A DNA stretch of 64,000 bases. It comes from Ashinkailepas kermadecensis. Its lineage: Eukaryota > Arthropoda > Thecostraca > Neolepadidae. Each line of letters opens with the position of its first letter. The stretch's first letter is position 1. Below, piece after piece: positions 28,109 to 37,258 of the stretch. The translations under genes and the position numbers were made by a program. A model generated the notes under the pieces. The model had not been told where the DNA came from, did no database searches, and saw only the letters and a list, made by a program, of their open reading frames with translations. The stretch spans positions 1 to 64,000 of the forward strand of contig JAOTOM010004342.1 in NCBI GenBank assembly GCA_034440615.1. The letters are read 5' to 3'.

Positions 28109-31100
28109 CTATGGGTATATGTGGGTGGGTGTAGGTGTGCATGCGTGTACCTGTGTTCGGGTGAATAATTGCAATAATGACCTTGGGTACATACCGTATT
28201 GTATCCTCGTTTAGCATAGAGTATTACAATGCTTTGGTTGGTTCATGCATCACAATTACTGCTTTGTCCATAATTAAGTCGCCATGTTTACACCATCACC
28301 AGCGAGTCTTGCTCAACACAACCATCCAATATGCACATTTTGCGCGGCGCCGTTTAGACTATCTGGTGTTTGCATCCCTACGTTGTTTTTATCACGATAT
28401 TGTTAATTTTGGTCGTCAAGTATTGGCAATGGTTAGTGCACTGGTACACCAAACTAACAACATTCCACTGACCCACAGGTGTCCTGTTTAAATGATGTGT
28501 GCGGAATGATACCATTCTATCATCCGGGTATTCCGGATCAGTTCTACCGGTTGTGGACGTCTCTATTTCTTCATGCAGGGTAAGTGGCAAAACAGGCCAA
28601 TGACTTGATATATGTTTCGCGTGCTGGCTCTGAGTGTGTATGCGCTATGTATTTGACATGCTGTCTTCGCGTTTGTATGCGGTATGTGTTTCGCATACTG
28701 GCTCTGGGTGTCTATGCGGTATGTGTTTCGTATGCAAACTCCGGGTGTTTATGCGGTATGTGTTTTGCATACTGGCTCAGTGCTTCATATATGAAGCACT
28801 GGGCCATATATGAAGCACAAACACATACCATATACGGTATGTGTTTCGCATGCTGACTCAGTGCTTCATAAGATATGTGTTTCGCATGCTGGCTCTGAGT
28901 GTTTATTGTAGATGGTCTTGCGATCTGTGCCGGATCCACGGGCACACTTTGATGAGTGAGTTAACGAACTATCTACCTGGCAACCTCGGACGAAATAGAT
29001 AGATATAGCATTGAGTGCTCATATCACCAGACGAGCACCACGACTTTAACAAACTTCGGCAGCTTTGACCTTAACTCTCCTCAGAGGATCGCGACCCCAA
29101 TGCGCATGGTTGAGAGGCGTAACTGCTCGCCCGTGAGTGCCCAGCGGCGGGGGCGGTGTCGGTGTATTCCATATCACCGACGCGCCTGACCGTGACCGGC
29201 CACTCCCCAGGCTGAAGACTGCCCCTGCTCGACCGACACCCCTGACCGTGACCGGCCACTCCCCAGGCTGAAGACGGCCACCGCTCGACCGACACCCCTG
29301 ACCGTGACGACCGCTCCCCAGGCTGCTGCACCTGACGCTGACGCTCGTGATCCAGTTCCTATTTCTGCGCGACCTGGAGAAGATGGCAGGCGCGTCCAGG
29401 ATCGCCATCATCTACATCGTGTCCGGCATGGCGGGCAACTTGGCCAGCTCCATATTCGTCCCGTACAGGGCTGAGGTGGGCATCACGGCATTAACGGGCC
29501 GTACAGGGCTGAGGTGGGCATCACGGCATTAACGGGCCGTACAGGGCTGAGGTGGGCATCACGGCATTAACGGGCCGTACAGGGCTGAGGTGGGCATCAC
29601 GGCATTAACGGGCCGTACAGGGCTGAGGTGGGCATCACGGCATTAACTGGCCGTACAGGGCTGAGGTGGGCATCACGGCATTAACGGGACGTACAGGGCT
29701 GAGGTGGGCATCACGACATTAACGGGTCGTACAGGGCTGAGGTGGGCATCACGGCATTAACGGGCCTTGCATGGCTGAGGTGGGTGTCACGGTATCAATG
29801 ACCGTACAGGACTGAGGTAGGTGTCACGGTATCAATGGCCGTACAGGACTGAGGTGTGTGTCACGGTATCAATAGCCGTACAGGGCTCATGTGGGCGTCA
29901 CGGTATCAATGACCGTACAGGGCTGATGTGGGTGTCACGGTATCAATGATCGCACAGGGCTGAGGTGTATGTCACGGTATCAATGACCGTACAGGACTGA
30001 GGTGGGTGTCACAGTATCAATGACCGTACAGGGCTGAGGTGGGTGTCACAGTATCAATGACCGTACAGGGCTGAGGTGGGTGTCACGGTATCAATGACCG
30101 TACAGGACTGAGGTGTATGTCACGGTATCAATGACCGTACAGGACTGAGGTGGGTGTCACAGTATCAATGACCGTACAGGGCTCATGTGGGTGTCACGGT
30201 ATCAATAGCCGTACAAGACTGAGGTGGGTGTCACGGTATCAATGACCGTACAGGACTGAGGTGTATGTCACGGTATCAATGACCGTACAGGACTGAGGTG
30301 GGTGTCACAGTATCAATGACCGTACAGGGCTCATGTGGGTGTCACGGTATCAATGACCGTACAGAGCTGAGGTGCGTGTCACGGCATTAACGGACCGAGC
30401 TGAAGCGATGTGACGTCATTTACCAACTTGACACTGAATTATGTATGTGTGGGAGTGGGCGTGGGTGAGGTTATGGCATGGGGGTGGCGTGGTTGTGGTC
30501 ACAGGTGTGTGTGTGGGCGTGGGCATGGGTGTGCGTGTGTGTGTGTGAATGTGTGCGTGTGTGGCTGTCGCTGTGGGTGTGGTGGTGTTTGGGTGGGGTT
30601 ATGCGACTTAGTAGAACTCTCCTGTCTGTAAAAGGAACCAATATCTTTGCTGCAGATGAAGTGATGAAATCCTTATCCCACTGTAACTGATGTCAGCTTC
30701 CCCTCTATAAGTGCAATCATTATCTCCTCGCTTGCCGTAGCCAGTGTCATTAAGTGCAAACAGCTTCCTTTGTATAACTGCAATCAGTTTGCCTTCTGTA
30801 GCTGTAATCGGTGCTCTCATTATAACGGGAATCAGCTAGCCCCCATGAATAGCCATTAGTTCTCTCGGTAGCGGGCATTGTTGTTCCATCTGCTATTATT
30901 AGTATCCACGGGTAACCTAGCCATCACCAGACTCCACTGCTACAACCATCTGTCCCACTGCTACAACCACCAGTCCCCACTGCTACAACCACCAGTCCCC
31001 ACTGCTACAACCACCAGTCCCCACTGCCACAACCACCAGTCTCCATTGCTACAACCAACCACCAGTCCCCGCCGCCACAGCTGCCAGTCTCCCTCAACCT

Positions 31101-32304
31101 TAGCTGGCAGTCGTCTCTGTTGCCGCCACCAGTGTCTCCCGTGTAACCCCCCCCGTGACCGTAGGTGGGTCCGGCCGGCTCCCAGTTCGGTCTGCTGGCC
31201 TGCCACTTTGTGGAGGTGATCAACGTGTGGCCACTGCTGGAGCGACCTTGGCGGGCTCTGCTGCGACTGGGCGCTCTTACCACCCTGCTCTTCATAATTG
31301 GTCTGCTGCCGTGGGTAGGTCGCCGGCCTGCTCTTCATAATTTGTCTGCTGCCGTGGGTAGGACACCGACCTGCTCTTCATTGTTAGTCTGCTGCCGTGG
31401 GTAGGTCACTAGTCTGCTCTTCATAATTTGTCTGCTGTCGTGGGTAGGTCACTGGCCTGCTCTTCATTATTGGTCTGCTGCCGTGGGTAGGTCACTAGTC
31501 TGCTCTTCATAATATGTCTGCCGCCGTGGGTAGGTCACCGGCCTGCTCTTCATTATTGGTCTGCTGCCGAGGGTAGGTCACCGGCCTGTTCTTCATTATT
31601 GTTCGGCTGCTGAGGGTAGGTCACCGGCCTGCTCTTCATAATTTGTCTGCTGCCGTGGGTAGGTCACCGGCCTGCTCTTCATAATTGGTCCGCTGCCGCA
31701 GGAAAGTCGTCGTTACCAAACAAGTCCCATTTGGATTTCGCGAAGTAACTTCAAGAACTCAAAATAGTCATTGAAGTCATTGAGATAATGATGATCCATG
31801 AATGACATTTGTGGGACGTAAATAATTGGTGTTTGTGTAGGGAAGTTGTGCTTGTGATGTCATACAACTGTGAATCGGCTAAGGTTTTTCTATGTTTCGC
31901 CATGCTGTTTTTTAATCCCAAACCACGTTATCGAGCAGAATGATAAACTTTAGTGACAGGAGTGGTTCACGTTCTGTACACTAGGTGGACGCTCGATTAA
32001 CTCTTCGGCTGGCTGCCAGGTGGACAACTACGCGCACATTTTCGGCTTCATCGTAGGCTTCTTGCTGTCGTACGCGCTGCTGCCCTACCTCAGCTTCGGG
32101 TCGTACGAGCGCGCGCGCAAGAAGGTGCTCATCATCGTGTGCGTGAGCGTGGTCAGCCTACTGGTGCTGCTGCTGCTCGTGCTGTTCTACGTGGCGCCGT
32201 TCTACGAGTGCGCGTGGTGCGAATACCTGAACTGTCTGCCGCTGACTCGCGACTTTTGTGCAGAACAGAACATCAACTTCAACCGCCGAACAGATCGCCT
32301 ATGA
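6060..32304 (+). CDS. RHBDF-like: Inactive rhomboid (iRhom) gene, 3' eleven exons
   Basis: Eleven exons (6060-6212, 7298-7484, 7803-7877, 10431-10592, 20839-20927, 25270-25361, 27366-27514, 28479-28579, 29322-29475, 31165-31314, 32020-32304) join in one open frame of about 481 codons from the first junction to the stop. Family knowledge: iRhoms are ER/Golgi membrane pseudoproteases that escort ADAM17 and regulate EGF-ligand trafficking. Seen here: a basic pre-TM1 segment, TM1 ([18 protein letters not shown]), a cysteine-rich luminal iRhom homology domain, and a rhomboid core carrying GPAG where active rhomboids have GxSG, so the catalytic serine is absent while the DNYAH histidine is kept. 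The N-terminal cytosolic exons must lie upstream of the window or be unrecognised. Introns are 0.3-10 kb, and many of their ends are embedded in minisatellites. No AATAAA signal was found soon after the stop. Confidence 0.95.
6205..6343 (+). repeat. 36-bp minisatellite copying the exon A 5' splice site, 4 copies
   Basis: The unit starts with ctgttcgg|gtacgtgcc and repeats at 6205, 6241, 6277 and 6313, giving four identical gtacgt donors at 6213, 6249, 6285 and 6321. The unit is twelve codons and is open in the gene's frame, so choice of donor would add 0-3 copies of [12 protein letters not shown]. Confidence 0.9.
6349..7060. other. Intron 1 interior, no feature
   Basis: Intronic sequence between the 5' and 3' splice-site arrays. 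Short direct repeats such as catactaagagcct occur at 6700-6745. No further exon is recognised. Confidence 0.5.
7061..7299 (+). repeat. 34-bp minisatellite copying the 3' splice site of iRhom exon B, 7 copies
   Basis: Each 34-bp unit ends in caccgccag followed by agg, matching the acceptor used at 7297. The phrase gccagaggcca in the units also matches the possible exon A acceptor at 6053-6063, so the array could have been seeded from either site. Confidence 0.85.
7298..7484 (+). CDS. RHBDF-like: iRhom exon B (TM1)
   Basis: Encodes the pre-TM segment [16 protein letters not shown] and the first transmembrane helix, ending [17 protein letters not shown]. The [13 protein letters not shown] block and the GPVGF after TM1 are hallmarks of iRhoms. 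Phase 2 in, phase 0 out; donor gtgagc at 7485 is not repeated. Confidence 0.95.
7803..7877 (+). CDS. RHBDF-like: iRhom exon C (small luminal exon, 25 codons)
   Basis: Acceptor tcgttttcag and donor gtgagt bound exactly 75 bases encoding [14 protein letters not shown] and then [11 protein letters not shown]. The NLWLGP block corresponds to the conserved NFWIGP motif between TM1 and the LIHLGAKF block of vertebrate iRhoms. Phase 0 on both sides, and it fills the gap predicted between exons B and D. Confidence 0.9.
7926..8000. repeat. TA/CA/GT microsatellite
   Basis: Short alternating tracts of TA, CA, TA and GT within iRhom intron 3. Confidence 0.95.
8262..8597. repeat. 27-bp minisatellite, about 12 near-identical copies
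   Basis: A very homogeneous array in intron 3; the unit contains gagcccttgtcatgtctaat. On the minus strand it translates as a 9-residue repeat (MTRAQLILD), an artefact of the period being a multiple of three. It lies away from the intron ends, so it is not a splice-site array. Confidence 0.95.
8600..10430. other. iRhom intron 3, no further feature
   Basis: Intronic. Several AGGTCA/TGACCT-like half-sites occur at 9540-9570 and 9700-9720, as in the TIR elements elsewhere in the window. No exon or complete mobile element is recognised. Confidence 0.4.
10431..10592 (+). CDS. RHBDF-like: iRhom exon D (LIHLGAKF / [12 protein letters not shown] block)
   Basis: 54 codons starting [18 protein letters not shown] and including [15 protein letters not shown]. 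These are the most conserved luminal blocks of the iRhom homology domain, with the paired cysteines retained. Phase 0 at both ends. Its last bases (agctgcagc) and the donor gtgagtacag seed the 31-bp array that follows. Reading on through the array stays open for about 145 codons (to 11030). Confidence 0.97.
10583..12487 (+). repeat. 31-bp minisatellite copying the exon D 5' splice site, about 60 copies
   Basis: The unit begins with the exon end agctgcagc and the donor gtgagtacag or gtgggtacag, then variants of acagacaggg. Because 31 is not a multiple of three, all frames are traversed over 93 bp. This makes very long spurious ORFs (up to 780 codons on the minus strand, 277 on the plus). Copies near 11600, 11800 and 12380 carry a shared 'acctgaatatatgtag' variant, indicating higher-order duplication. 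Confidence 0.95.
12490..12672 (+). mobile_element. tRNA-headed SINE inserted in the 31-bp array
   Basis: The head has clear A-box and B-box promoter blocks (tagctcagttggtagagc and gggttcgaatctcac). The anticodon loop reads ctcttga (CTT, lysine-type), but the anticodon stem has two mismatched pairs and the acceptor stem is broken, so it is a tRNA-derived element rather than a tRNA gene. The body ends gcgtcgtaaaagaaccca followed by a CA tail. Units of the 31-bp array resume at once on the far side. Confidence 0.8.
12673..15476. other. iRhom intron 4, left part
   Basis: Stray units of the 31-bp array persist at 12678-12760 and 13600-13680. A minus-strand open frame of 110 codons (13448-13116) has no recognised family. 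A ggtcagta tetraplet lies at 14162-14193. No exon is recognised. Confidence 0.4.
15477..15650 (+). mobile_element. tRNA(Ser/Leu)-headed SINE
   Basis: Begins gacgggtggccgagtag with a class-II-tRNA-like A box and a degraded B box (ggttcatcgctcgc). It continues through accaccggcgaaacagtg and ends near gggtcgtaattcacc followed by an A/C-rich tail. It shares the accggcgaa and gtcgtaa landmarks with the element at 27785-28007. Confidence 0.7.
15836..16003. repeat. 18-bp minisatellite, about 9 copies
   Basis: Unit close to cttgggaggggcgtgg plus ct. Each unit carries gggcgtgg, resembling an SP/KLF-type GC/CACCC box. It is intronic. Confidence 0.9.
16341..16447. repeat. 21-bp minisatellite, 5 copies
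   Basis: Unit close to cctttgttccggacctcgac. Both strands are open because 21 is a multiple of three. It is intronic. Confidence 0.9.
16850..17015. repeat. Degenerate repeats of aggtgacttaggcc
   Basis: Loose repeats with phrases such as ccaggtgactaggtta recurring every 50-60 bp, ending in a short inverted segment (gtgactaggttaaccctagtcac, positions 16995-17017). This borders the left end of the next TIR element. Confidence 0.65.
17020..17825 (+). mobile_element. TIR element copy 1, about 0.8 kb, non-autonomous
   Basis: The left end has ccccgtctggtgggggg and the right end ccaccgagacggcgcgg, its inverted counterpart. The interior shares long matches with 47600-48423, for example tcgcacgaaaacgaaagag, aaaagtgacgtcactag and gacctcacttgacctt. 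No transposase is encoded. It is intronic in the iRhom gene. Confidence 0.8.
17830..18708. other. iRhom intron 4, no feature
   Basis: No exon, repeat or mobile element is recognised between the TIR element and the 13-bp array. Confidence 0.4.
18709..19285. repeat. 13-bp minisatellite, about 44 copies, each with an E-box
   Basis: Unit cacgtgatagtga or cacgtgacagtga. Almost every unit contains the palindrome CACGTG. The minus-strand frames of 200-267 codons ([13 protein letters not shown] repeats) are artefacts. Confidence 0.95.
19286..20777. other. iRhom intron 4, right part
   Basis: Contains three copies of tggagacacctttg (19577-19618) and about four degenerate copies of a unit around aacaacaagttgtgctcc (19637-19755). 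The remainder shows no exon. Confidence 0.5.
20778..20838 (+). repeat. 23-bp repeat leading into the exon E acceptor
   Basis: Two and a half copies of a unit starting tgtccgccac and containing gacgtcatcatc. The last partial copy (20824-20838) becomes the acceptor tgtccgctgtttcag. The second copy holds a full TGACGTCA palindrome (CRE-like). Confidence 0.8.
20839..20927 (+). CDS. RHBDF-like: iRhom exon E (luminal, STWSKW block)
   Basis: Encodes [15 protein letters not shown] and ends GSVCGLDP plus two bases. This matches the conserved WVKW...FGSVCHQDP region of the iRhom homology domain. Phase 0 in, phase 2 out; donor gtaagt at 20928. Confidence 0.95.
20928..25170 (+). repeat. 37-bp minisatellite copying the exon E 5' splice site, more than 100 copies
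   Basis: The core unit is cagtaagtgg or cagtaaatgg plus tccgtgtggtgctgtgggca and ctccta. The first two units after the exon are larger and carry exon sequence. From about 24200 the units change to variants with gaggtcactac and then cccgtggtcagtac, forming subfamilies along the array. Many units retain a strong gtaagt donor, the rest gtaaat or gtgaat. Minus-strand frames of about 100-150 codons are artefacts. Confidence 0.97.
20963..21109 (+). pseudogene. Two partial copies of iRhom exon E with intact donors
   Basis: Copy 2 (20963-21031) repeats the exon from caagtggacggagcgg to cccgca. Copy 3 (21053-21109) repeats it from cggggacgaggaccgg to cccgca. Each is followed by gtaagtgg (donors at 21032 and 21110). 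Neither has its own acceptor. Using either donor would read CAG TAA directly after the authentic exon end, giving a stop. Confidence 0.9.
25270..25361 (+). CDS. RHBDF-like: iRhom exon F ([11 protein letters not shown] block)
   Basis: Encodes [20 protein letters not shown] and then [10 protein letters not shown]. It corresponds to the conserved HEWPEDITKWPIC motif of iRhoms. Phase 2 in (acceptor gccctcag), phase 1 out (donor gtcagt at 25362). Confidence 0.95.
25440..27350. repeat. 12-bp minisatellite filling iRhom intron 6, about 150 copies
   Basis: Unit gtgggtgctgta with variants (actgtggta, gttgctgcg). Before 25800 the copies are more divergent, with many 'gattgtgctgta' units. The period keeps all frames open, giving a 549-codon + frame (VVGA repeats) and a 583-codon minus frame (TTAP repeats, mucin-like). 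Both are judged artefacts because they lie within an intron of an otherwise coherent gene. Confidence 0.95.
27366..27514 (+). CDS. RHBDF-like: iRhom exon G (GRPCCVG...[11 protein letters not shown])
   Basis: Encodes [20 protein letters not shown], then [20 protein letters not shown] and SQ. This is the most diagnostic luminal block of the family (GRPCC, YFHEEA-LCSQ). Phase 1 in, phase 0 out, donor gtgagc at 27515. Confidence 0.98.
27507..27690 (+). repeat. 46-bp minisatellite copying the exon G 5' splice site, 4 copies
   Basis: Donors gtgagc, gtgagc, gtgagt and gtgagc lie at 27515, 27561, 27607 and 27653, spaced exactly 46 bp apart. Each is preceded by tcccag or tcaag. Confidence 0.9.
27785..28007 (-). 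mobile_element. tRNA(Ser/Leu)-headed SINE, minus strand
   Basis: Read on the minus strand it starts ggacggggtggccgagtgg and continues ttagagtattgaactctgg. It has a degraded B box, then ggcccaccggcgaag. A (gtcgt)n pentamer expansion (27860-27903) sits inside it, and it ends with gcgcgtcgtaaactaccca and a CAAA-rich tail. Same family as 15477-15650. Confidence 0.75.
28011..28110. repeat. (GT)n microsatellite
   Basis: Long GT tract abutting the 5' end of the minus-strand SINE. Confidence 0.97.
28479..28579 (+). CDS. RHBDF-like: iRhom exon H (start of rhomboid core, TM2)
   Basis: Encodes [16 protein letters not shown] and then [16 protein letters not shown]. The [12 protein letters not shown] and LFLHAG blocks are conserved at the entry to the rhomboid domain. 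Phase 0 in, phase 2 out, donor gtaagt at 28580. Confidence 0.97.
28600..28920. repeat. Degenerate repeat of tatgtgtttcgcatactgg
   Basis: About six imperfect copies, roughly 45-50 bp apart, followed at 28790-28820 by a small inverted repeat around gcttcatatatgaagc. It begins shortly after the exon H donor but does not include it. Confidence 0.7.
29161..29321 (+). repeat. 56-bp repeat copying the 3' splice site of exon I, 3 copies
   Basis: The acceptor phrase cactccccag|gctg occurs with AG ending at 29210, 29266 and 29321 (the last as cgctccccag|gctg). The spacing is 56 and 55 bp. Only the last copy continues into coding sequence. Confidence 0.85.
29322..29475 (+). CDS. RHBDF-like: iRhom exon I (TM2-TM3 region)
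   Basis: Encodes [20 protein letters not shown], then [20 protein letters not shown] and VPYRAE. The [21 protein letters not shown] and PYRAE blocks are core iRhom signatures. Phase 2 in, phase 0 out. Confidence 0.98.
29464..30395 (+). repeat. 37-38-bp minisatellite copying the exon I 5' splice site, about 24 copies
   Basis: Each unit contains ccgtacagggctgag|gtggg, the exon end plus donor. Early units continue with catcacggcattaacggg and later ones with tgtcacggtatcaatga. The first units are nearly identical to one another and to the exon end. Confidence 0.95.
30396..30920. other. iRhom intron 9, interior
   Basis: GT-rich tract at 30440-30600, otherwise no recognised feature. Confidence 0.5.
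30945..31085. repeat. 21-bp minisatellite, about 6-7 copies
   Basis: Unit close to ccactgctacaaccaccagt; it lies about 80 bp upstream of the exon J acceptor. Confidence 0.85.
31165..31314 (+). CDS. RHBDF-like: iRhom exon J (GPAGSQFG, position of the lost catalytic serine)
   Basis: 50 codons beginning [20 protein letters not shown] and ending LFIIGLLPW. Active rhomboids carry G-x-S-G at this TM4 position; here it is G-P-A-G, so the nucleophile is absent and the iRhom-specific proline is present. Phase 0 at both ends; donor gtaggt at 31315. Confidence 0.98.
31272..31700 (+). repeat. 43-bp minisatellite copying the exon J 5' splice site, about 10 copies
   Basis: Unit ctgctcttcataattggtct plus gctgccgtgg|gtaggtcacc. 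Donors recur every 43 bp from 31315 and 31358 to about 31665. Confidence 0.95.
32020..32304 (+). CDS. RHBDF-like: iRhom exon K (last exon, TM6-TM7, stop)
   Basis: Begins [20 protein letters not shown], retaining the TM6 histidine context of the family. It continues with [14 protein letters not shown], the last TM ([19 protein letters not shown]), the luminal tail [17 protein letters not shown] and the stop TGA at 32302-32304. The CEWCE-L-C-P-T--FC tail is characteristic of iRhoms. Confidence 0.98.
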   Translation: MDNYAHIFGFIVGFLLSYALLPYLSFGSYERARKKVLIIVCVSVVSLLVLLLLVLFYVAPFYECAWCEYLNCLPLTRDFCAEQNINFNRRTDRL

Positions 32305-33989
32305 TTGGTGGGGCGCGGTCGGCTCGGCCAATGGCGTGGCCGCGCTGAGGTGATGGTGTAGCGTGATTAGTCTGTGACGTGGAGGGGTGGGGGTCGGTGA
32401 ATGTGTACCTGGAAGGGGCTGGATCCGGTTTGTGACGAGCCTTCCTGCGTCGATGGTTTTGGTTTGTTGGTGGCGGTTTGCTGACGATGCTGATTTTGCT
32501 GACGACGCTGATTTTGCTGGCGATGCTGATGAGGCTGAATGACTTGTATCGCTAATTTGGCATAACCAGTATTGGAGCACATCGAAACAAAGATGTCCGG
32601 ATTAGTGTCCAAGTTAACTGCTTCCCAGTGTGGTAATTCGAGCATATTTCGGATAATCGTAAGTGCATACAACTTGACGCACCTCACAGTTTGGGGGGGG
32701 GGGGGTTCTTTGGGAGGCAGTGCCAACCCCGGCGTGAACCCAGCTGTGAAGTGCACAGGGGCGGATACAGGACATTTCATGGGGGAGCACTCGTCGGGGT
32801 GATGTCATTCCTTCGGAGGAGCGATACTTAGTAAGAACATTTTAAGGGCATGCACTCGAATGTCTTCGGAGAGGCGCCAACTCTACTTAGAGTCGAACCT
32901 TTGAGGGGAAAATACAACGGCGAAATACGAGCATCCCGGAGGGACGCCTTTTCCAGTCAGAGAGGCGCCGCACCCCCGTGGGCTCGGGTGGAGTGGGGTG
33001 GGGGTGGGGGATGCCCTCTCTGCTCCTTTGATACGCCTCAGGTTGTACGTCAGATCTTCGAACCTCAATGCAATTGCACTTATTAAATCGGTCATTATTC
33101 AGTGTTTAAGCCTTGGTTCGGCCTTAGATTGCCTTAAGAACCGGATAAATTGTGGGGCTAAGATGACATAATTATTCGTGCTAATTTGTATAGTGGCATC
33201 GACACGTGAACGATAACGACACCTGGAAGCACCGGCAGCTTGTCGAATTTGAGTGACTTGCTTCTAGGTTTTAAACACGACTTGTATTTCAGTTTGCTTT
33301 CCAAAGACAGGCACCAACGTCCCAGAATGTTCACTTATTGCGGCCTTGGTAAGAAGGCCTATCCTTGACTTCCTCCCTAGCCATGCTCAGTCGGTTCAGT
33401 AATTATTACCATTGGCATTAACACCAAATAACCACTACACATGTCACATATTATATCTGGCAAAATATACCTGCAACATGGCTGCTAGACCTACCAACCA
33501 AATCGAAATTAGTTCATGGATACGACGCCATTACACCTCCATTTCCACGACCCTCCGCTTCCAACCCACACACCCGTTCCCTTTCCTTCTTCACCTCTTG
33601 GCACCACTTCGATGGGATGGTTTTCACGGGTTTAGTGGCGGCGTTTGTGGCCCTGGCGCACGGTAATATTTCAAGCCCGGTGGTTTCTAACGCCCAGTGG
33701 TGGTGGTACATGTACACAGCAGAAGTGTCACCACAGTGGCAGTCGTTCATTTTGAGGGGTACGCCGGTGATGCCTTGACATCGGCCAGCGCCTTGCGCCG
33801 CGCTGATTGGTGCTGCTGGACTGGCGTGTGCTCTCATTGGTCCATGCTGTGTACGGTGAACACACGGAACTGTCATTGCGACCTCCGCGCGGTGCTCACA
33901 CCGAGTGACGTACACTTCAGAACCGTTATTTTGTTTAAGATGAGCTGTGTTTTGTGATATCTTGACGTCTCTCTTTGTCCTCTGCTGTC
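32305..33989. other. Intergenic; 3' flank of the iRhom gene
   Basis: Contains a tgctgattttgctgacgac-type short repeat (32480-32535), a G-run at 32693-32706 and a segment with ggggcggatacaggac (32759-32774) that resembles the ends of dispersed MITE-like repeats seen near 16585, 43512 and 58460. The 3' UTR must start here, but no clear polyadenylation signal is found. Confidence 0.4.
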
Positions 33990-34860
33990 TGTGATTGATA
34001 TTCCTCTGCTGCCTATGACTCTGACATTCATCTATTGTCTGTGACTCTGACATTCCTCTGCTGTCTGTGACTGACATTCCTATGCTGTCTGTTACTGACA
34101 TTCCTCTGCTGTCTGTGACTCTAATATTCCTCTGCTGTCTGTGACTCTAATATTCCTCTGCTGTCTGTGACTCTGACATTCCTCTGCTGTTTGCGGCTGA
34201 CATTCCTCTGCTGTTTGTGACTGACATTCCTCTGCTCTCTGTGACTGGCATTCATCTGCTGTTTTCGACTGACATTCCTCTGCTGTCTGAGACTCTAACA
34301 TTCCTCTGCTGTCTGTGACTCTGACATTCATCTGCTGTTTGCGACTGACATTCCTCTGCTGTCTGAGACTCTGACATTCCTCTGCTGTTTGTAACTGACA
34401 TTCCTCTGCTATCTGTGACTCTGACATTCCTCTGCTGTTTGTGACTGACATTCCTCTGCTGTCTGAGACTCTGATATTCCTCTGTTGTTTGTGACTGACA
34501 TTCCTCTGCTGTCTGTGACTCTGACATTCCTCTGCCGTATGTGACTCTGACATTCCTCTGCTGTCTGTGACTCTGACATTCCTTTGCTGTCTGTGACTGA
34601 CATTCCTCTGCTGTCTGAGACTCTGATATTCCTCTGTTGTTTGTGACTGACATTCCTCTGCTGTCTGTGACTCTGACATTCCTATGCCGTCTGTGACTCT
34701 GACATTCCTCTACTGCCTGTGACTCTGACATTCCTCTGCTGTCTGTGACTGACATTCCTCTGCTGTATGTGACTGGCATTCCTCTGCTGTCTGTGACTCT
34801 GAAATTCCTCTGCTGTGTGTGACTCTGACATTCCTCTGCTGTCTGTGACTGACATTCCTG
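33990..34860. repeat. 21-24-bp minisatellite, about 36 copies
   Basis: Units cattcctctgctgtctgtga plus c, alternating with versions extended by tct. The mixture of 21- and 24-bp units keeps the minus strand open (EECQSQTA repeats, 195-221 codons), which is an artefact. Confidence 0.93.
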
Positions 34861-35759
34861 CACACCAAACCCGATGGCCGCTGTTGAGAGCCAGCGCGAA
34901 CAAATATACCCATTCATTTATCTTATTTACGTATTTATTTATTCATTTGTGTATTGAAATAGGTGTCACATATTTCACAGATCGACTTCGCATGTGATAG
35001 CATTCACAAGAAAGTCTTCTGGTGTGAATGTTGAGACGTAACAAATATGTCTAATTTGTGCGAGATGTTTGCAAAGGAAGCATACATTCGGTGCAAGGAA
35101 AGGCTCAGCATGTGCCCACGGAGCACTTGATTGCATAGGCTTGAAGCTTGAAAGATGAACAGAAACGTATGCATGTCGGAGTGCCTGATTCAAGGCATAT
35201 CATTGTGTGATGCGATACATACATACATGTGTGTGCGTGTGTCTATGTGTGTGTGTGAGTGTATGTGCGAATGTGTGCGTGTGTGTGTGTGTGTGCTGTA
35301 TGTGTACGAAGTTGTTGTGATATCCGACAATTATGCAACGGCCAGTTGCATTGCAGAAGCCTGGTATTAAACCTCACCGCCATACCAGTATTTAGACCTA
35401 CCTTGCGAACTGTTAACTGCTTTTGTGACCCTTGATTGACCGTTGGTTGGCGTGGGCCTTTTTGTTGCTGGTGCAAGCGCGGGCACGGTCAGTATTTTTG
35501 TAAGCAGTATAGGTTAGAGCAACACAGCTGGTCACCGCAGCATGGCAGGAGCCAGAACTCAACGACGCTTTGGCAACATCAATCCGTTGCTGTTATACAA
35601 TACATATTGTGACTTGTTGTTGTTCAGCATCCCGTGCCAGGAGGTTCACCTGAAGTCGAAGGTGGAGCGAGCAGGAAGTCACAAGTAAAGCCAAGAAGGA
35701 CATTCCCAAGCAAGTAGGAATAAATATAAATACGGAAATACATATATACATATATATAA

Positions 35760-35762
<3 letters not shown>
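34861..35762. other. Intergenic, no gene recognised
   Basis: A GT tract lies at 35228-35300. No other feature is supported. Confidence 0.45.
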
Positions 35763-36808
<1,046 letters not shown>

Positions 36809-37258
36809 ATCAGTTGGCCGATGAGCAGCCGAAACTCCATTACATCCTCAAACGTCAGGTTCTAAACATTTTGCTAACACAAAATGTATAATTTCCTTAG
36901 TTCAATTTTACTTTTGGCATGCGTACAGACTAGCCGAAAATGCATGTCGGGGATATTAGGCCTTTTGAACAGTGTACCTATTGCCCACAAATCGTAACTG
37001 CAGCAGAAGCACTCGCCAGTCTCCAGTGCGCTGCACCTCAGTGTGGCTGTATCGCCGGCTCTCCGCTCCCGCCAGATTTCACCCGCGAGCGGCTCCCCGT
37101 TCCCGCCAAATTTCACCCGCCATGCCTGCGGTGTGCGATAGTGTTGATGATGGTTCGACTGATTAGTGATCCAGCTGCGCCCTCTCAACTGCAGAGCTGG
37201 TGACCTCTACCATCCAACAGCGGCTGGTAATTAGCGAACTCACTGGTCGACCAGCACA

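Noticed and set aside
32305..33120. Polyadenylation signal of the iRhom gene
   Set aside because: No AATAAA or strong variant in a convincing GU-rich context was found; the 3' end cannot be placed from sequence alone.
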